A stretch of DNA of 64,000 nucleotides from Streptomyces sp. CB02056. Its GTDB lineage: Bacteria; Actinomycetota; Actinomycetes; Streptomycetales; Streptomycetaceae. The notes beneath the pieces are model-generated. The model saw only the letters and a program-made list of their open reading frames with translations. It was not told the DNA's origin and searched no databases. Shown piece by piece: positions 18,746 through 31,862 of this stretch (position 1 is its first letter; each line of letters opens with the position of its first letter). The stretch covers positions 655,147 to 719,146 of the forward strand of contig NZ_LIPD01000003.1 of assembly GCF_001905545.1 (NCBI RefSeq). Direction: 5' to 3'. A program made the position numbers and the translations under genes.

Positions 18746-19876
18746 GTGAAGTTCCGGGTGGAGCGTGACGTCCTCGCGGAGGCGGTGGCCTGGGCTGCCC
18801 GCAGCCTCCCGGCACGGCCGCCGGTGCCGGTGCTGGCCGGCCTGCTGCTGACCGCGCAGGAGGGCAGCCTGGCGCTGTCCGGCTTCGACTACGAGGTCTC
18901 GGCCCGGGTCGAGCTGGAGGCGGACGTCGAGGAGGCCGGCACCGTCCTGGTCTCCGGCCGGCTGCTGAACGACATCTCCCGCAACCTCCCCAACCGGCCG
19001 GTGGAGATCTCCACCGACGGCCAGCGGGTCAGCGTGGTCTGCGGCAGCTCCCGGTTCACCCTCCCCACCCTCCCGGTGGACGAGTACCCGGCGCTGCCCC
19101 AGATGCCGACCGCCACCGGCACCGTCTCCGGGGACGTCTTCGCCTCGGCCGTCAGCCAGGCCGCGGTCGCCGCCGGCCGGGACGACACCCTCCCGGTGCT
19201 CACCGGTGTCCGGGTCGAGATCGAGGGCGACCGGATCACCCTGGCCGCCACCGACCGCTACCGCTTCGCCGTCCGCGAGCTGCTGTGGAAGCCCGAGCAG
19301 TCGGACATCTCCGCCGTCGCGCTGGTCCCGGCCAAGACCCTCCAGGACATCGCCAAGTCCCTGGGCAGCGGCGACAACGTCTCCATCGCGCTCTCCTCGG
19401 GCGGCGCGGGCGAGGGCCTGATCGGCTTCGAGGGCGCCGGCCGCCGGACGACCACCCGGCTGCTGGAGGGCGAGTTCCCCAAGTTCCGCAGCCTCTTCCC
19501 GACCGAGTTCAACGCGATCGCGGCGATCCAGACCCAGCCGTTCCTGGAGGCGCTCAAGCGCGTCTCGCTGGTCGCCGAGCGCAACACCCCGGTCCGCCTC
19601 AACTTCGAGGAGGGCGTGCTGACGCTGGAGGCCGGCTCGGGCGACGACGCCCAGGCCACCGAGCGGATCGAGGCCTCCCTGGAGGGCGACGCCATCTCGA
19701 TCGCGTTCAACCCGGGCTACCTGGAGGAGGGCCTCAAGGCCATCGACTCCCCCTTCGCCCAGCTCAGCTTCACCACCCCGACCAAGCCCGCGCTGCTCAG
19801 CGGCAAGGTCTCGGTGGACGCCGAGGAGGACAAGGCCTACCAGTACCTGATCATGCCGGTCCGCCTCTCCGGCTGA
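18746..19876 (+). CDS. dnaN: DNA polymerase III beta sliding clamp
   Basis: 376-aa sliding clamp that tethers DNA polymerase III to DNA. Begins MKFRVERDVLAEAVAWAARS and ends YQYLIMPVRLSG, a canonical clamp C-terminus; the three clamp domains (~125 aa each) fill the length. GTG 18746 has a strong AGGAGG 9 nt upstream. It is the first gene right of oriC on the + strand, followed by a hairpin terminator. Confidence 0.98.
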   Translation: MKFRVERDVLAEAVAWAARSLPARPPVPVLAGLLLTAQEGSLALSGFDYEVSARVELEADVEEAGTVLVSGRLLNDISRNLPNRPVEISTDGQRVSVVCGSSRFTLPTLPVDEYPALPQMPTATGTVSGDVFASAVSQAAVAAGRDDTLPVLTGVRVEIEGDRITLAATDRYRFAVRELLWKPEQSDISAVALVPAKTLQDIAKSLGSGDNVSIALSSGGAGEGLIGFEGAGRRTTTRLLEGEFPKFRSLFPTEFNAIAAIQTQPFLEALKRVSLVAERNTPVRLNFEEGVLTLEAGSGDDAQATERIEASLEGDAISIAFNPGYLEEGLKAIDSPFAQLSFTTPTKPALLSGKVSVDAEEDKAYQYLIMPVRLSG

Positions 19877-19893
19877 TCCCGCCCGTCCTTCGT

Positions 19894-19930
19894 CCACAGG
19901 CTGTGCACACCCGCTGTGCACAGCCTGTGG
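19894..19930 (+). terminator. terminator after dnaN
   Basis: Perfect 16-bp arms (19894-19909, 19915-19930) with a CCCGC loop, 17 bases after the dnaN stop. The arms contain CCACAGG / TGTGCACA elements that resemble DnaA boxes but match poorly. Confidence 0.8.
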
Positions 19931-20046
19931 CCGTCTCCCCCGGCCGGCCCCGACCGCAGCCGGGCGGGGCCGCTCCAGCGCGTAGGCTCAAGGAGTGCGG
20001 CAACGGCGCCGCCGGCAGGCACGTCACCACAGGTAAGGACTTGGTC

Positions 20047-20922
20047 ATGGAGCTCGGCCTCATCGGTCTCGGCAAGATGGGCGGCAACATGCGCGAGCGG
20101 ATCCGCCGCGCCGGCCACACCGTCATCGGCTACGACCGCAACCCTGACATCTCCGACGTCGAGAGCCTCCAGGAGCTCGTCAGCAAGCTCCAGGGCCCGC
20201 GCGTGGTCTGGGTCATGGTCCCGGCGGGCGCCGCCACCCAGGCGACCGTCGACGAGCTCGCCGAGCTGCTCTCCCCCGGCGACGTGGTGGTCGACGGCGG
20301 CAACTCCCGCTGGACCGACGACGTCAAGCACGCCGAGGCGCTGGCCGCCAAGGGCATCGGCTTCGTGGACTGCGGCGTCTCCGGCGGCGTCTGGGGCCTG
20401 GAGAACGGCTACGCGCTGATGTACGGCGGCGACGCCGAGCACGTCGCGAAGGCCCAGCCGGTCTTCGACGCCCTCAAGCCCGAGGGCGAGTTCGGCTCGG
20501 TGCACGCGGGCGCGGTGGGCGCCGGCCACTTCGCCAAGATGGTCCACAACGGCATCGAGTACGCGATGATGCAGGCCTTCGCCGAGGGCTGGGAGCTGCT
20601 GGAGGCCGCCCCCGAGGTCACCGACGTGCGCGACGTCTTCCGCAGCTGGCAGGAGGGCACCGTCATCCGCTCCTGGCTGCTGGACCTGGCCGTCCGCGCC
20701 CTGGACGAGGACGAGCACCTGGACAAGCTGCGCGGCTGGGCCGCCGACTCCGGCGAGGGCCGCTGGACCGTCGAGGCCGCGATCGACCACGCCGTGCCGC
20801 TGCCGGCGATCACCGCCTCGCTGTTCGCCCGCTTCGCCTCCCGCCAGGAGGACTCGCCGCAGATGAAGATGATCGCCGCGCTGCGCAACCAGTTCGGCGG
20901 CCACGCGGTCGAGTCCAAGTAA
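20047..20922 (+). CDS. gnd: 6-phosphogluconate dehydrogenase, decarboxylating (short form)
   Basis: 291 aa. Oxidises and decarboxylates 6-phosphogluconate to ribulose 5-phosphate with reduction of a nicotinamide cofactor. N-terminal Rossmann motif [12 protein letters not shown]; substrate/catalytic motifs [13 protein letters not shown] and [13 protein letters not shown]. The ~300-aa length is that of the YqeC/GndA short family, not the ~480-aa Gnd. ATG 20047 follows AAGGAC. The location between dnaN and recF is a well-known streptomycete arrangement. Confidence 0.94.
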   Translation: MELGLIGLGKMGGNMRERIRRAGHTVIGYDRNPDISDVESLQELVSKLQGPRVVWVMVPAGAATQATVDELAELLSPGDVVVDGGNSRWTDDVKHAEALAAKGIGFVDCGVSGGVWGLENGYALMYGGDAEHVAKAQPVFDALKPEGEFGSVHAGAVGAGHFAKMVHNGIEYAMMQAFAEGWELLEAAPEVTDVRDVFRSWQEGTVIRSWLLDLAVRALDEDEHLDKLRGWAADSGEGRWTVEAAIDHAVPLPAITASLFARFASRQEDSPQMKMIAALRNQFGGHAVESK

Positions 20923-20963
20923 CCAGCAGGTCCTCCCCAAGAAGGCGGGCGCAGTCCACAGCC

Positions 20964-22097
20964 ATGCACGTCGCGCACCTGTCGCTCGCCGACTTCCGGT
21001 CGTACGCCCGGGCCGAGGTTCCCCTCGACCCGGGCGTGACCGCCTTCGTGGGGCCCAACGGCCAGGGCAAGACCAACCTGGTCGAGGCGATCGGCTACGT
21101 GGCCACCCTGGGCAGCCACCGGGTCGCCACCGACGCCCCGCTGATCCGGCTGGGCGCCGAGCGGGCGGTGGTCCGCACCTCGGTGGTGGACCGCGGCCGG
21201 TCCACCCTGATCGAGCTGGAGCTCACCCCGGGCAAGGCCAACCGGGCCCGGATCAACCGCTCCGACAACGTCCGCCCGCGGGACGTCCTGGGCCTGCTGC
21301 GCACCGTGCTGTTCGCCCCCGAGGACCTCAGCCTGGTCAAGGGCGACCCGGGTGAGCGGCGGCGCTTCCTGGACGAGCTGCTGACCGCCCGGGCACCCCG
21401 GCTGGCCGGGGTGCGGCAGGACTACGAGCGGGTGCTCAAGCAGCGCAACGCCCTGCTGAAGACCGCCGCGATGGCCCGCCGGGCCGGCGGCGGCAAGGGC
21501 GCCGACCTGTCCACCCTGGAGGTCTGGGACGGCCATCTGGCCCGCGCCGGCGCCGAGTTGACGGCCTTCCGGATCCAGCTGGTGGCCGCCCTGCAGCCCC
21601 TGGTGGCGGCCGCGTACGGGCAGCTGGCCCCCGGCGGCGGCGAGACCGCCCTGGAGTACCGCAGCTCCTTCGAGGGCGAGCTGCCGACCAGCCGCGAGCA
21701 GGCCGAGGAGCAGCTGCTGAACGCGCTGCAGGCGGTCCGCAAGCAGGAGGTCGAGCGCGGTGTCACCCTGGTCGGCCCGCACCGCGACGAGCTGGGGCTC
21801 AAGCTCGGCCCGCTGCCCGCCAAGGGCTACGCCAGCCACGGCGAGTCCTGGTCGTTCGCGCTGGCGCTGCGGCTGGCCTCGTACGAGCTGCTGCGCGCCG
21901 ACGGCGGCGAGCCGGTGCTGATCCTGGACGACGTGTTCGCCGAGCTGGACGCCGCCCGCCGGGACCGGCTGGCCGAGCTGGTGGCCGGCGGCGAGCAGGT
22001 GCTGGTGACCGCGGCGGTCGCCGAGGACGTGCCGAAGGCGCTGGCCGGCGCCCGGTTCGCGGTCTCCGACGGCGCGGTGCGCCGGGTCGACGCCTGA
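20964..22097 (+). CDS. recF: DNA replication and repair protein RecF
   Basis: 377-aa SMC-like ATPase that loads RecA at gaps. Walker [15 protein letters not shown] near residue 33, the ABC-type signature region, and Walker [18 protein letters not shown] near the C-terminus. ATG 20964 begins [15 protein letters not shown], the usual RecF start; its Shine-Dalgarno is weak. It lies between gnd and dciA on the same strand. Confidence 0.96.
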   Translation: MHVAHLSLADFRSYARAEVPLDPGVTAFVGPNGQGKTNLVEAIGYVATLGSHRVATDAPLIRLGAERAVVRTSVVDRGRSTLIELELTPGKANRARINRSDNVRPRDVLGLLRTVLFAPEDLSLVKGDPGERRRFLDELLTARAPRLAGVRQDYERVLKQRNALLKTAAMARRAGGGKGADLSTLEVWDGHLARAGAELTAFRIQLVAALQPLVAAAYGQLAPGGGETALEYRSSFEGELPTSREQAEEQLLNALQAVRKQEVERGVTLVGPHRDELGLKLGPLPAKGYASHGESWSFALALRLASYELLRADGGEPVLILDDVFAELDAARRDRLAELVAGGEQVLVTAAVAEDVPKALAGARFAVSDGAVRRVDA

Positions 22098-22260
22098 CCG
22101 CGCCCCCGCGTCCGCACCGCTTCACACCCCTCCACCCGCACCACCACACCGCCGTCACCGGACCGCGACCGCTTCCGCGCACCGCGCGCCCCCGGCCCGG
22201 CCCGAGGGGCCCGGCGGCTCCCGTAGGCTGGACGGCTCGGCGGGCGCGCGACCGCGACCG

Positions 22261-22269
22261 TTGTCCACA
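22261..22269 (+). promoter_or_regulatory. isolated DnaA box before dciA
   Basis: A perfect TTGTCCACA, 21 bp before the dciA start codon and about 4 kb from oriC. It probably lies in the dciA leader or promoter. Confidence 0.65.
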
Positions 22270-22290
22270 GGCTGGGGAAAGGAGATCGCC

Positions 22291-22830
22291 GTGAGCGAGC
22301 CGGCGGAGCACTCCCCCGAGCCCGGTGCCCCGGCGCCGACCGGTGCCGACCTCGCCCGCTCCGCGCTGCGCGCGGCCCGGGCCCAGGCCCGTCAGCGCGG
22401 CGAGCAGGTCCGGGAGAAGCGCGAGGCGAAGCGGCACGGCCTGCGCAGCGGCGCCCGCTCGGACGGCCGCGACCCGGTCCCGCTGGGCGCGGCGCTCAAC
22501 CGGCTGCTGACCGAGCGCGGCTGGGAGTCCTCGGCCGCCGTCGGCGGGGTGATGGGCCGCTGGCCGCAGATCGTCGGCCCGGACATCGCCGCGCACTGCC
22601 ACCCCTCCTCCTACGACGAGGCCGCCGCGGTGCTCACCGTGCAGTGCGACTCCACCGCCTGGGCCACCCAACTGCGCTGGCTGGCACGGCAGTTGGTGGC
22701 CCGTCTGAACCACGAGCTGGGCCACGGGACGGTCCGGACCATCAAGGTGCTCGGCCCCGCGGCGCCCGCCCGCGGCTACGGCCGGCTGCGCGCGCCCGGG
22801 AGCAAGGGGCCGGGCGACACCTGGGGCTGA
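22291..22830 (+). CDS. dciA: DUF721 protein, DciA-type helicase-loading factor
   Basis: 179 aa. The DUF721/DciA domain occupies residues ~70-160 (LNRLLTERGWESSAAVGGVMGRWPQIVGPDIAAHC ... LTVQCDSTAWATQLR; only the flanking motifs are quoted), preceded by a basic Arg/Ala-rich segment. DciA recruits and loads the replicative helicase DnaB in bacteria that lack DnaC/DnaI. GTG 22291 has GAAAGGAG at 7 nt. A perfect DnaA box sits just upstream of the start. Confidence 0.88.
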   Translation: MSEPAEHSPEPGAPAPTGADLARSALRAARAQARQRGEQVREKREAKRHGLRSGARSDGRDPVPLGAALNRLLTERGWESSAAVGGVMGRWPQIVGPDIAAHCHPSSYDEAAAVLTVQCDSTAWATQLRWLARQLVARLNHELGHGTVRTIKVLGPAAPARGYGRLRAPGSKGPGDTWG

Positions 22831-22927
22831 CCGGGACCTCGGACGGCCGGCGGGGGCACGGATCGGATGGCGATCTTCCGGAACCCCTGACAGCCCTTCC
22901 AGGCGCCCTGGGCCCCCCGGGCGAGTA

Positions 22928-22943
22928 TCGGGACATGTCCCGA
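22928..22943. promoter_or_regulatory. perfect 16-bp palindrome upstream of gyrB
   Basis: TCGGGACATGTCCCGA, with a second interrupted repeat AGGGCGG / CTGCCCT at about 22953-22971. It lies in the 292-bp dciA-gyrB gap, 180 bp before the gyrB start. It could be an operator; the binding protein is not identifiable from sequence. Confidence 0.5.
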
Positions 22944-23017
22944 GGGGATTCAGGGCGGCATATCTGCCCTCAAGGGCTGCCAAACGCCCATCTCTGTCAG
23001 TCGTACCGGTAGACTGA

Positions 23018-25114
<2,097 letters not shown>

Positions 25115-25170
25115 CGCCTGCACCGCAGGCCCCGCACGTTCCAGTCCGCGTGAAAGGAAACTGACCACCA

Positions 25171-27780
<2,610 letters not shown>

Positions 27781-27793
27781 ACCGAACCGCAGA

Positions 27794-27834
27794 CCGGTGC
27801 CGCCGCGTCCAGAGTATGGATGCGGCGGCACCGG
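27794..27834 (+). terminator. gyrA terminator
   Basis: 13-bp arms 27794-27806 and 27822-27834 (CCGGTGCCGCCGC and its complement), 13 bases after the gyrA stop. Confidence 0.85.
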
Positions 27835-27930
27835 ACGCCGACCAGTTCCGGGCAATCCCGCCGGGCGCTGGATGACGAGTGACGAAGCAGGGCGGCGCCG
27901 CCGTCCTGGTGGGAAGTGCGGGAGGACCAG

Positions 27931-28686
27931 GTGAGTGGAGCCACGGGTGCTGCGGGAGGAACCTCCGGCGGCCGTCCGGGCGCGCAGGGCGGGGGTGCGT
28001 ACGGCGTTCCGCAGCCGCCGACCGAGCACTCGGCCGCGTCCACCTCGCTGATGCCGCCGGCCGGTGGAGCGGGCCAGAGCGGTGCGACCTACGGGGGGCA
28101 GACGCCCGCGCCGCCGAGCGGCCAGGCCGGCTTCTCGCAGCCGACCACGTACGCCAAGGGGCAGCCGACCCCGGCCCGGGGCACCCGGAGCCCGGGCCAC
28201 ACCCCGGCGGGCGGGACCCCGGTCGGGGCGACCCCGGCCGGCGGCACCCCCACCGGGGCGGCGCGCCGCCCCGCCGGTGCCCCCGCGGCCGCGACCGGGG
28301 GGGCCGGCCTCGGCCGGACCCGCAAGGCCCGGCTGCGGGTGACCAAGGTGGACCCGTGGTCGGTGATGAAGGTCAGCTTCCTGCTGTCGCTGGCCGTCGG
28401 CATCATCATCATCGTGGCCGCGGCCGTGCTGTGGATGACGCTGGACTCGCTCGGCGTCTTCGACTCGCTGACCAAGACCCTCAAGGACGTCACCGGCTCG
28501 GACAGCAGCGGCGGCCTCAACCTGATGGACTACGTCGGCTTCGGCAAGGTGATGACCTTCACCACGCTGATCGCCGTGGTCGACGTCGTCCTGCTGACCG
28601 CCCTGTCCACGCTCTCCGCGTTCATCTACAACGCGGCGGCCGGCTTCACCGGCGGCGTCGAGCTCACCCTGGCCGAGGAGGACTGA
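27931..28686 (+). CDS. DUF3566 two-helix membrane protein
   Basis: 251 aa. Residues 1-125 are Gly/Pro/Ala-rich and disordered, with GTP-rich repeats. The C-terminal DUF3566 domain starts at RKARLRVTKVDPWSVMKVSF and has two transmembrane helices (LLSLAVGIIIIVAAAVLWM; VMTFTTLIAVVDVVLLTALS) and an acidic end. This gene follows gyrA in most actinobacteria; the family has no firmly assigned function. GTG 27931 follows GGAGGA. Confidence 0.9.
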   Translation: MSGATGAAGGTSGGRPGAQGGGAYGVPQPPTEHSAASTSLMPPAGGAGQSGATYGGQTPAPPSGQAGFSQPTTYAKGQPTPARGTRSPGHTPAGGTPVGATPAGGTPTGAARRPAGAPAAATGGAGLGRTRKARLRVTKVDPWSVMKVSFLLSLAVGIIIIVAAAVLWMTLDSLGVFDSLTKTLKDVTGSDSSGGLNLMDYVGFGKVMTFTTLIAVVDVVLLTALSTLSAFIYNAAAGFTGGVELTLAEED

Positions 28687-28737
28687 TCCCGGCCGGATCC
28701 TGACGCTCGCTCAGCTCCCCGTCCGCGGACGGAATGC

Positions 28738-28774
28738 ACGGGCCCCACCCGCTGTTGCAGCGGGTGGGGCCCGT
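28738..28774 (+). terminator. strong terminator after the DUF3566 gene
   Basis: Perfect 17-bp arms (28738-28754, 28758-28774) with a TTG loop. It ends the gyrase/DUF3566 unit. Confidence 0.9.
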
Positions 28775-28946
28775 CGGCATTTCGGGTGACAGCCGGCCGC
28801 CCGCGGCGTGCCACCCGGAAACCGGGCGGCCGCGGTGGGACAAGCTGGGTGCCGCCCGTCCCGCGCCTGGGAGTGCCGCAGGCCGCCCCCGGTCCGCCCG
28901 ACCGGGTCAGCTGAGGTTCCGCAGGACGACTGGACGGAGGCGCGCG

Positions 28947-30341
28947 GTGGCGAAGCTCGCAGGTCAACTGGTCGAAGCCCTCGAAGGGCTGTTGGGGGTC
29001 CCGGTACCGCTGCGGGTACAGGCCTGGGACGGCAGCACCGCCGGGCCGCCGGGCGCGCCCACCGTGGTCCTGCGCAACCGCCGGGCGCTGCGCCGGCTGG
29101 TCTGGCAGCCGGGCGAGCTGGGCCTGGCCCGGGCCTACGTCGCGGGGGACCTGGAACTCGCCCCCGGCACCGACCTGTACGAGACGCTCTCCGCCGTCGC
29201 CCGCTTCGCCGAGCGGCCGGAGGTCCGCACCCTGGCCCTCGGGCCGCGCGAGGCGCTCGGCCCCAAGGGCCGCCGGGTGCTCGCCGCCGCGCTGCGGGCC
29301 GGGGCGGTCGGCCTCGAGCCCGAGCCGCCCCGCGAGGAGGTCCGCAGGGCCCCAGGGCGGCTGCACAGCCGCAGCCGCGACCGCGCGGCCATCAGCCACC
29401 ACTACGACGTCGGGAACGACTTCTACCGGATCGTGCTGGGCTCCTCGATGGTCTACTCGTGCGCCTACTGGGCGCCCGAGGCGAAGAGCCTGGAGGCGGC
29501 CCAGGAGGCCAAGCTCGACCTGATCTGCCGCAAGCTCGGCCTGCGCCCCGGGATGCGCCTGCTGGACGTCGGCTGCGGCTGGGGCTCGCTGCTGCTGCAC
29601 GCGGCGAAGCACTACGGGGTCACCGCGGTCGGCGTCTCCATCTCCACGGAGCAGGTCGCGCTGGCCCGCGCCCGGGTCGAGGAGGCCGGGCTGTCCGACC
29701 GGGTCGAGGTCCGGCTCCAGGACTACCGGGAGATCACCGACGGGCCCTTCGACGCGATCTCCAGCGTCGGGATGGCCGAGCACGTCGGCTCCGAGCAGTA
29801 CCGGGTCTACGCCGAGGGCCTGTACCGGCTGCTGGTGCCCGGCGGCCGGCTGCTCAACCACCAGATCGCCCGCCGCCCCGACATCCCCGGGGTGCCGCAC
29901 CGCACCAGCCCCTTCATCGACCGCTACGTCTTCCCGGACGGCGAGCTCTCCCCCGTCGGGTCCACGGTGGCCCGGCTGGAGGAGGCCGGCTTCGAGGTCC
30001 GGGACGTCGAGTCGCTGCGCGAGCACTACGGGCTGACCCTGCGCGAGTGGGTGGCCAACCTGGAGGCGCACTGGACGGAGGCGGTCCGGCTGGTCGGCCG
30101 CGGCCGGGCCCGGGTCTGGCGGCTGTACATGGCGGCCTCCGCGCTCGCCTTCGAGCAGAACCGGATCGGGATCAACCAGGTCCTCGCCGTCCGCAGCACC
30201 GAGGAGGGCGCGGCGGGCCTGCCGCCGACCCGCGAGGAGTGGCTGCTGCGCCCCTCCGTGGGTGCGCCGCAGCTGGTCGCGGGGGGTGCCGCCGCAGCCC
30301 CGGCCGACCCGGATTTGGGAGATCGGCCGTCGGTCCGCTAA
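28947..30341 (+). CDS. cyclopropane-fatty-acyl-phospholipid synthase family methyltransferase
   Basis: 464 aa. Residues 1-150 match the N-terminal region of CFA synthases (lipid-binding segment, ARAYVAGDLELAPGTDLYETL). The C-terminal ~300 aa are a class I SAM methyltransferase: SHHYDVGNDFYRIVLG, then MVYSCAYW, the SAM site LLDVGCGWGSLLLHAA and GVSISTEQ. These are hallmark motifs of the enzymes that add a methylene or methyl group to unsaturated phospholipid acyl chains. Whether the product is a cyclopropane or a methyl-branched chain cannot be told. GTG 28947 follows CGGAGG at 6 nt. It is monocistronic, between a terminator and tRNA-Ile. Confidence 0.87.
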   Translation: MAKLAGQLVEALEGLLGVPVPLRVQAWDGSTAGPPGAPTVVLRNRRALRRLVWQPGELGLARAYVAGDLELAPGTDLYETLSAVARFAERPEVRTLALGPREALGPKGRRVLAAALRAGAVGLEPEPPREEVRRAPGRLHSRSRDRAAISHHYDVGNDFYRIVLGSSMVYSCAYWAPEAKSLEAAQEAKLDLICRKLGLRPGMRLLDVGCGWGSLLLHAAKHYGVTAVGVSISTEQVALARARVEEAGLSDRVEVRLQDYREITDGPFDAISSVGMAEHVGSEQYRVYAEGLYRLLVPGGRLLNHQIARRPDIPGVPHRTSPFIDRYVFPDGELSPVGSTVARLEEAGFEVRDVESLREHYGLTLREWVANLEAHWTEAVRLVGRGRARVWRLYMAASALAFEQNRIGINQVLAVRSTEEGAAGLPPTREEWLLRPSVGAPQLVAGGAAAAPADPDLGDRPSVR

Positions 30342-30357
30342 TCTTTCAGTGCGGCAA

Positions 30358-30434
30358 GGGCCTATAGCTCAGACGGTTAGAGCGCTTCCCTGATAAGGAA
30401 GAGGCCACAGGTTCAAGTCCTGTTAGGCCCACCA
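30358..30434 (+). tRNA. tRNA-Ile (GAT), copy 1
   Basis: Acceptor GGGCCTA / TAGGCCC, D-arm AGCTCAGACGGTTAGAGC, anticodon loop CTGATAA with GAT, T-arm GGTTCAAGTCC, discriminator A at 30431. The 3' CCA (30432-30434) is encoded. A hairpin terminator follows. The gene is duplicated 162 bp downstream. Confidence 0.97.
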
Positions 30435-30438
30435 CCGC

Positions 30439-30471
30439 GAAGGGCCCGGAGTGATCCACTCCGGGCCCTTC
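30439..30471 (+). terminator. terminator after tRNA-Ile copy 1
   Basis: AAGGGCCCGGAGTG / CACTCCGGGCCCTT with an ATC loop, then CGGCGTTTTC. The same hairpin recurs after copy 2. Confidence 0.9.
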
Positions 30472-30519
30472 GGCGTTTTCGCGGATCGGCCGGCATCCGG
30501 TACGATCTCTCATCGGTGA

Positions 30520-30593
30520 GGGCCTATAGCTCAGACGGTTAGAGCGCTTCCCTGATAAGGAAGAGGCCACAGGTTCAAGTCCTGTTAGGCCCA
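30520..30593 (+). tRNA. tRNA-Ile (GAT), copy 2
   Basis: Identical to copy 1 over all 74 tRNA bases (30520-30593). The bases after the discriminator are CCT, so the 3' CCA is not encoded and must be added by nucleotidyltransferase. Confidence 0.97.
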
Positions 30594-30600
30594 CCTCCCC

Positions 30601-30633
30601 GAAGGGCCCGGAGTGATCCACTCCGGGCCCTTC
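30601..30633 (+). terminator. terminator after tRNA-Ile copy 2
   Basis: The same 14-bp stem and ATC loop as after copy 1, followed by CGACGTTT. Confidence 0.9.
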
Positions 30634-30749
30634 GACGTTTCCCGCCGCGCTGCCTCCGGGCGTCCCGCCGCGTTCCCGCCGCCGGACCGGGAACCGCGCG
30701 CCCCTCCCGACGGTTCTCGGGGGAGGGACGGTGGAGGGTTGGTGACGGC

Positions 30750-31112
30750 ATGGCGGTGTTCTGGGCGATGAGCATCCCCGGACTGGTCTGCGCCCTGGTG
30801 GTGCTGGCCGCGCTCGATCAACTGGCACTGCGGGCGCGCCGCGCCCGCTGGGTGCCCTGGCGGGGGACGGGCCGGGAGGGGCAGATCTCGGCCACCGGGT
30901 TCGAGCAGCTGCACGCGCAGTTCGCCGCGGGCAAGCAGCACGAGCTGGACGAACGTCGCAGCACCCTGATGCTGCGGGACGAGGAGGGCGAGGGGGCGCC
31001 GCCGCGGACCAGGGTGGACCTGGCGAGCGGCACCGCCGTGGTGGTGGCGCCGGGCCGCCCGGCGGACGGGACGGCGGGCGGACCCGCGGACGGCTCGGCG
31101 GGCCGGGTCTGA
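30750..31112 (+). CDS. small DUF6191-like membrane-anchored protein
   Basis: 120 aa. An N-terminal transmembrane helix (MSIPGLVCALVVLAALDQLA) is followed by an arginine-rich turn, a conserved-looking soluble segment (ISATGFEQLHAQFAAGKQHE) and a disordered Gly/Ala tail. The segment TGFEQLHAQF resembles the streptomycete DUF6191 family; the assignment is from memory of that pattern. No Shine-Dalgarno is clear for ATG 30750; ATG 30765 is an alternative. Function is unknown. It lies between tRNA-Ile and a DLW-39 gene, a conserved setting in the order. Confidence 0.65.
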   Translation: MAVFWAMSIPGLVCALVVLAALDQLALRARRARWVPWRGTGREGQISATGFEQLHAQFAAGKQHELDERRSTLMLRDEEGEGAPPRTRVDLASGTAVVVAPGRPADGTAGGPADGSAGRV

Positions 31113-31371
31113 TCCGCGGGCGCGCGGGACGGTCCGGGCACGGTCGGACCGCCCGCCAGGAGGTGCGGCGTCAATCCTGGGACCGGACCGCCGGGTTGGC
31201 CGCACCGGTGGCTGGTCACGATTGGGACACCGGTGTGTATCATCGGCCGCAAGGGCAGTCTGGCACCCGGCCGCCCGTTCGCGCTCGAAACACAACTGGA
31301 CTCGTCGGCCCGGTCAGTCCGGCCGGATCCGGCTCTTGAGTCCACCAACGCAAGAAGGACGAGGTCCCGCG

Positions 31372-31500
31372 GTGAAGAAGCTTCTCCTGGTCGCCCTGGT
31401 CGCCCTCGGCGGCTTCTTTGTCTACCGTCAGGTCCAGGCGGACCGCGCCGAGCAGGACCTGTGGACCGAGGCCACCGACCCGGTCCCGGCCGGTCGCTGA
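31372..31500 (+). CDS. DLW-39 family small protein
   Basis: 42 aa. A single hydrophobic helix (LLLVALVALGGFFVYRQVQA) followed by a short tail with the family's Asp-Leu-Trp signature (EQDLWTEATDP). This tiny conserved actinobacterial family lies near gyrA and tRNA genes; its function is unknown. GTG 31372 is chosen because MKKLLL gives the standard length of about 40 residues; the open frame extends upstream without coding character. Confidence 0.88.
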   Translation: MKKLLLVALVALGGFFVYRQVQADRAEQDLWTEATDPVPAGR

Positions 31501-31531
31501 GCCCCCGGCGATCTGACGATCGACGAACTCC

Positions 31532-31553
31532 GGAGGCGCCCGTCGGCGCCTCC
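31532..31553 (+). terminator. terminator after the DLW-39 gene
   Basis: GGAGGCGCC (31532-31540), CGTC loop, GGCGCCTCC (31545-31553). The rest of the gap to tRNA-Ala contains a second imperfect repeat around 31603-31620 and presumably the tRNA promoter. Confidence 0.65.
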
Positions 31554-31686
31554 CGGGCCGGCCGGCCCGGTCGACGAACCGGACCGGCCGACCCCTTGGA
31601 ACGGCACCGTTCCGGGGGGACGGCGCTGGGAATCGCGCCGGAAACCGGTACGCTAGTGCCCGTTGGCACGCGCGCGGTGCCGTCGA

Positions 31687-31759
31687 GGGGCATTAGCTCA
31701 GTTGGTAGAGCGCTGCCTTTGCAAGGCAGATGTCAGGAGTTCGAGTCTCCTATGCTCCA
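31687..31759 (+). tRNA. tRNA-Ala (TGC)
   Basis: 73 nt. Acceptor GGGGCAT / ATGCTCC (one G-T pair), D-arm TAGCTCAGTTGGTAGAGC, anticodon TGC in CTTTGCAAG, T-arm AGGAGTTCGAGTCTCCT, discriminator A. CCA is not encoded. It is the probable attachment site of the prophage that starts directly downstream. Confidence 0.97.
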
Positions 31760-31760
31760 C
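31733..31760 (+). other. candidate attL core (3' half of tRNA-Ala)
   Basis: A tyrosine integrase gene begins 103 bp after the tRNA in the same direction, the classic layout for integration into a tRNA 3' end. The core would be the T-arm/acceptor 3' segment (ATGTCAGGAGTTCGAGTCTC onward). No second copy of this segment was found further right in the window, so the exact core and attR remain undefined. Confidence 0.5.
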
Positions 31761-31765
31761 AGCGC

Positions 31766-31809
31766 CCAAAGGGCCGCTGACCTGGGACAACAGGTCGGCG
31801 GCCCTTTGG
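31766..31809. terminator. terminator between tRNA-Ala and integrase
   Basis: 19-base arms 31766-31784 and 31791-31809 with a single G-T type mismatch and a 6-nt loop, followed by CGTTCCC. It ends tRNA-Ala transcription and insulates the integrase. If integration is in the tRNA 3' end this terminator is phage-supplied. Confidence 0.85.
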
Positions 31810-31822
31810 CGTTCCCGGATTA

Positions 31823-31841
31823 GTCAGCAGATTTGTCAGCA
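31823..31841 (+). repeat. GTCAGCA direct repeat, possible integrase arm sites
   Basis: GTCAGCA occurs at 31823-31829 and 31835-31841 (12-bp spacing), followed by TGACAGG. It lies between attL and the integrase start, where arm-type binding sites of tyrosine integrases usually lie. Confidence 0.4.
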
Positions 31842-31862
31842 TGACAGGCGTATGTTCGCCCC

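Larger units (their letters stand above)
30358..30633 (+). repeat. tandem duplication of a tRNA-Ile plus terminator unit
   Basis: The unit of tRNA plus hairpin terminator repeats with a 162-bp period. The tRNA and the terminator stem are identical between copies, while the 5' leaders and the bases between tRNA and hairpin differ (only short shared pieces such as GATCGGCCG). Confidence 0.9.
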
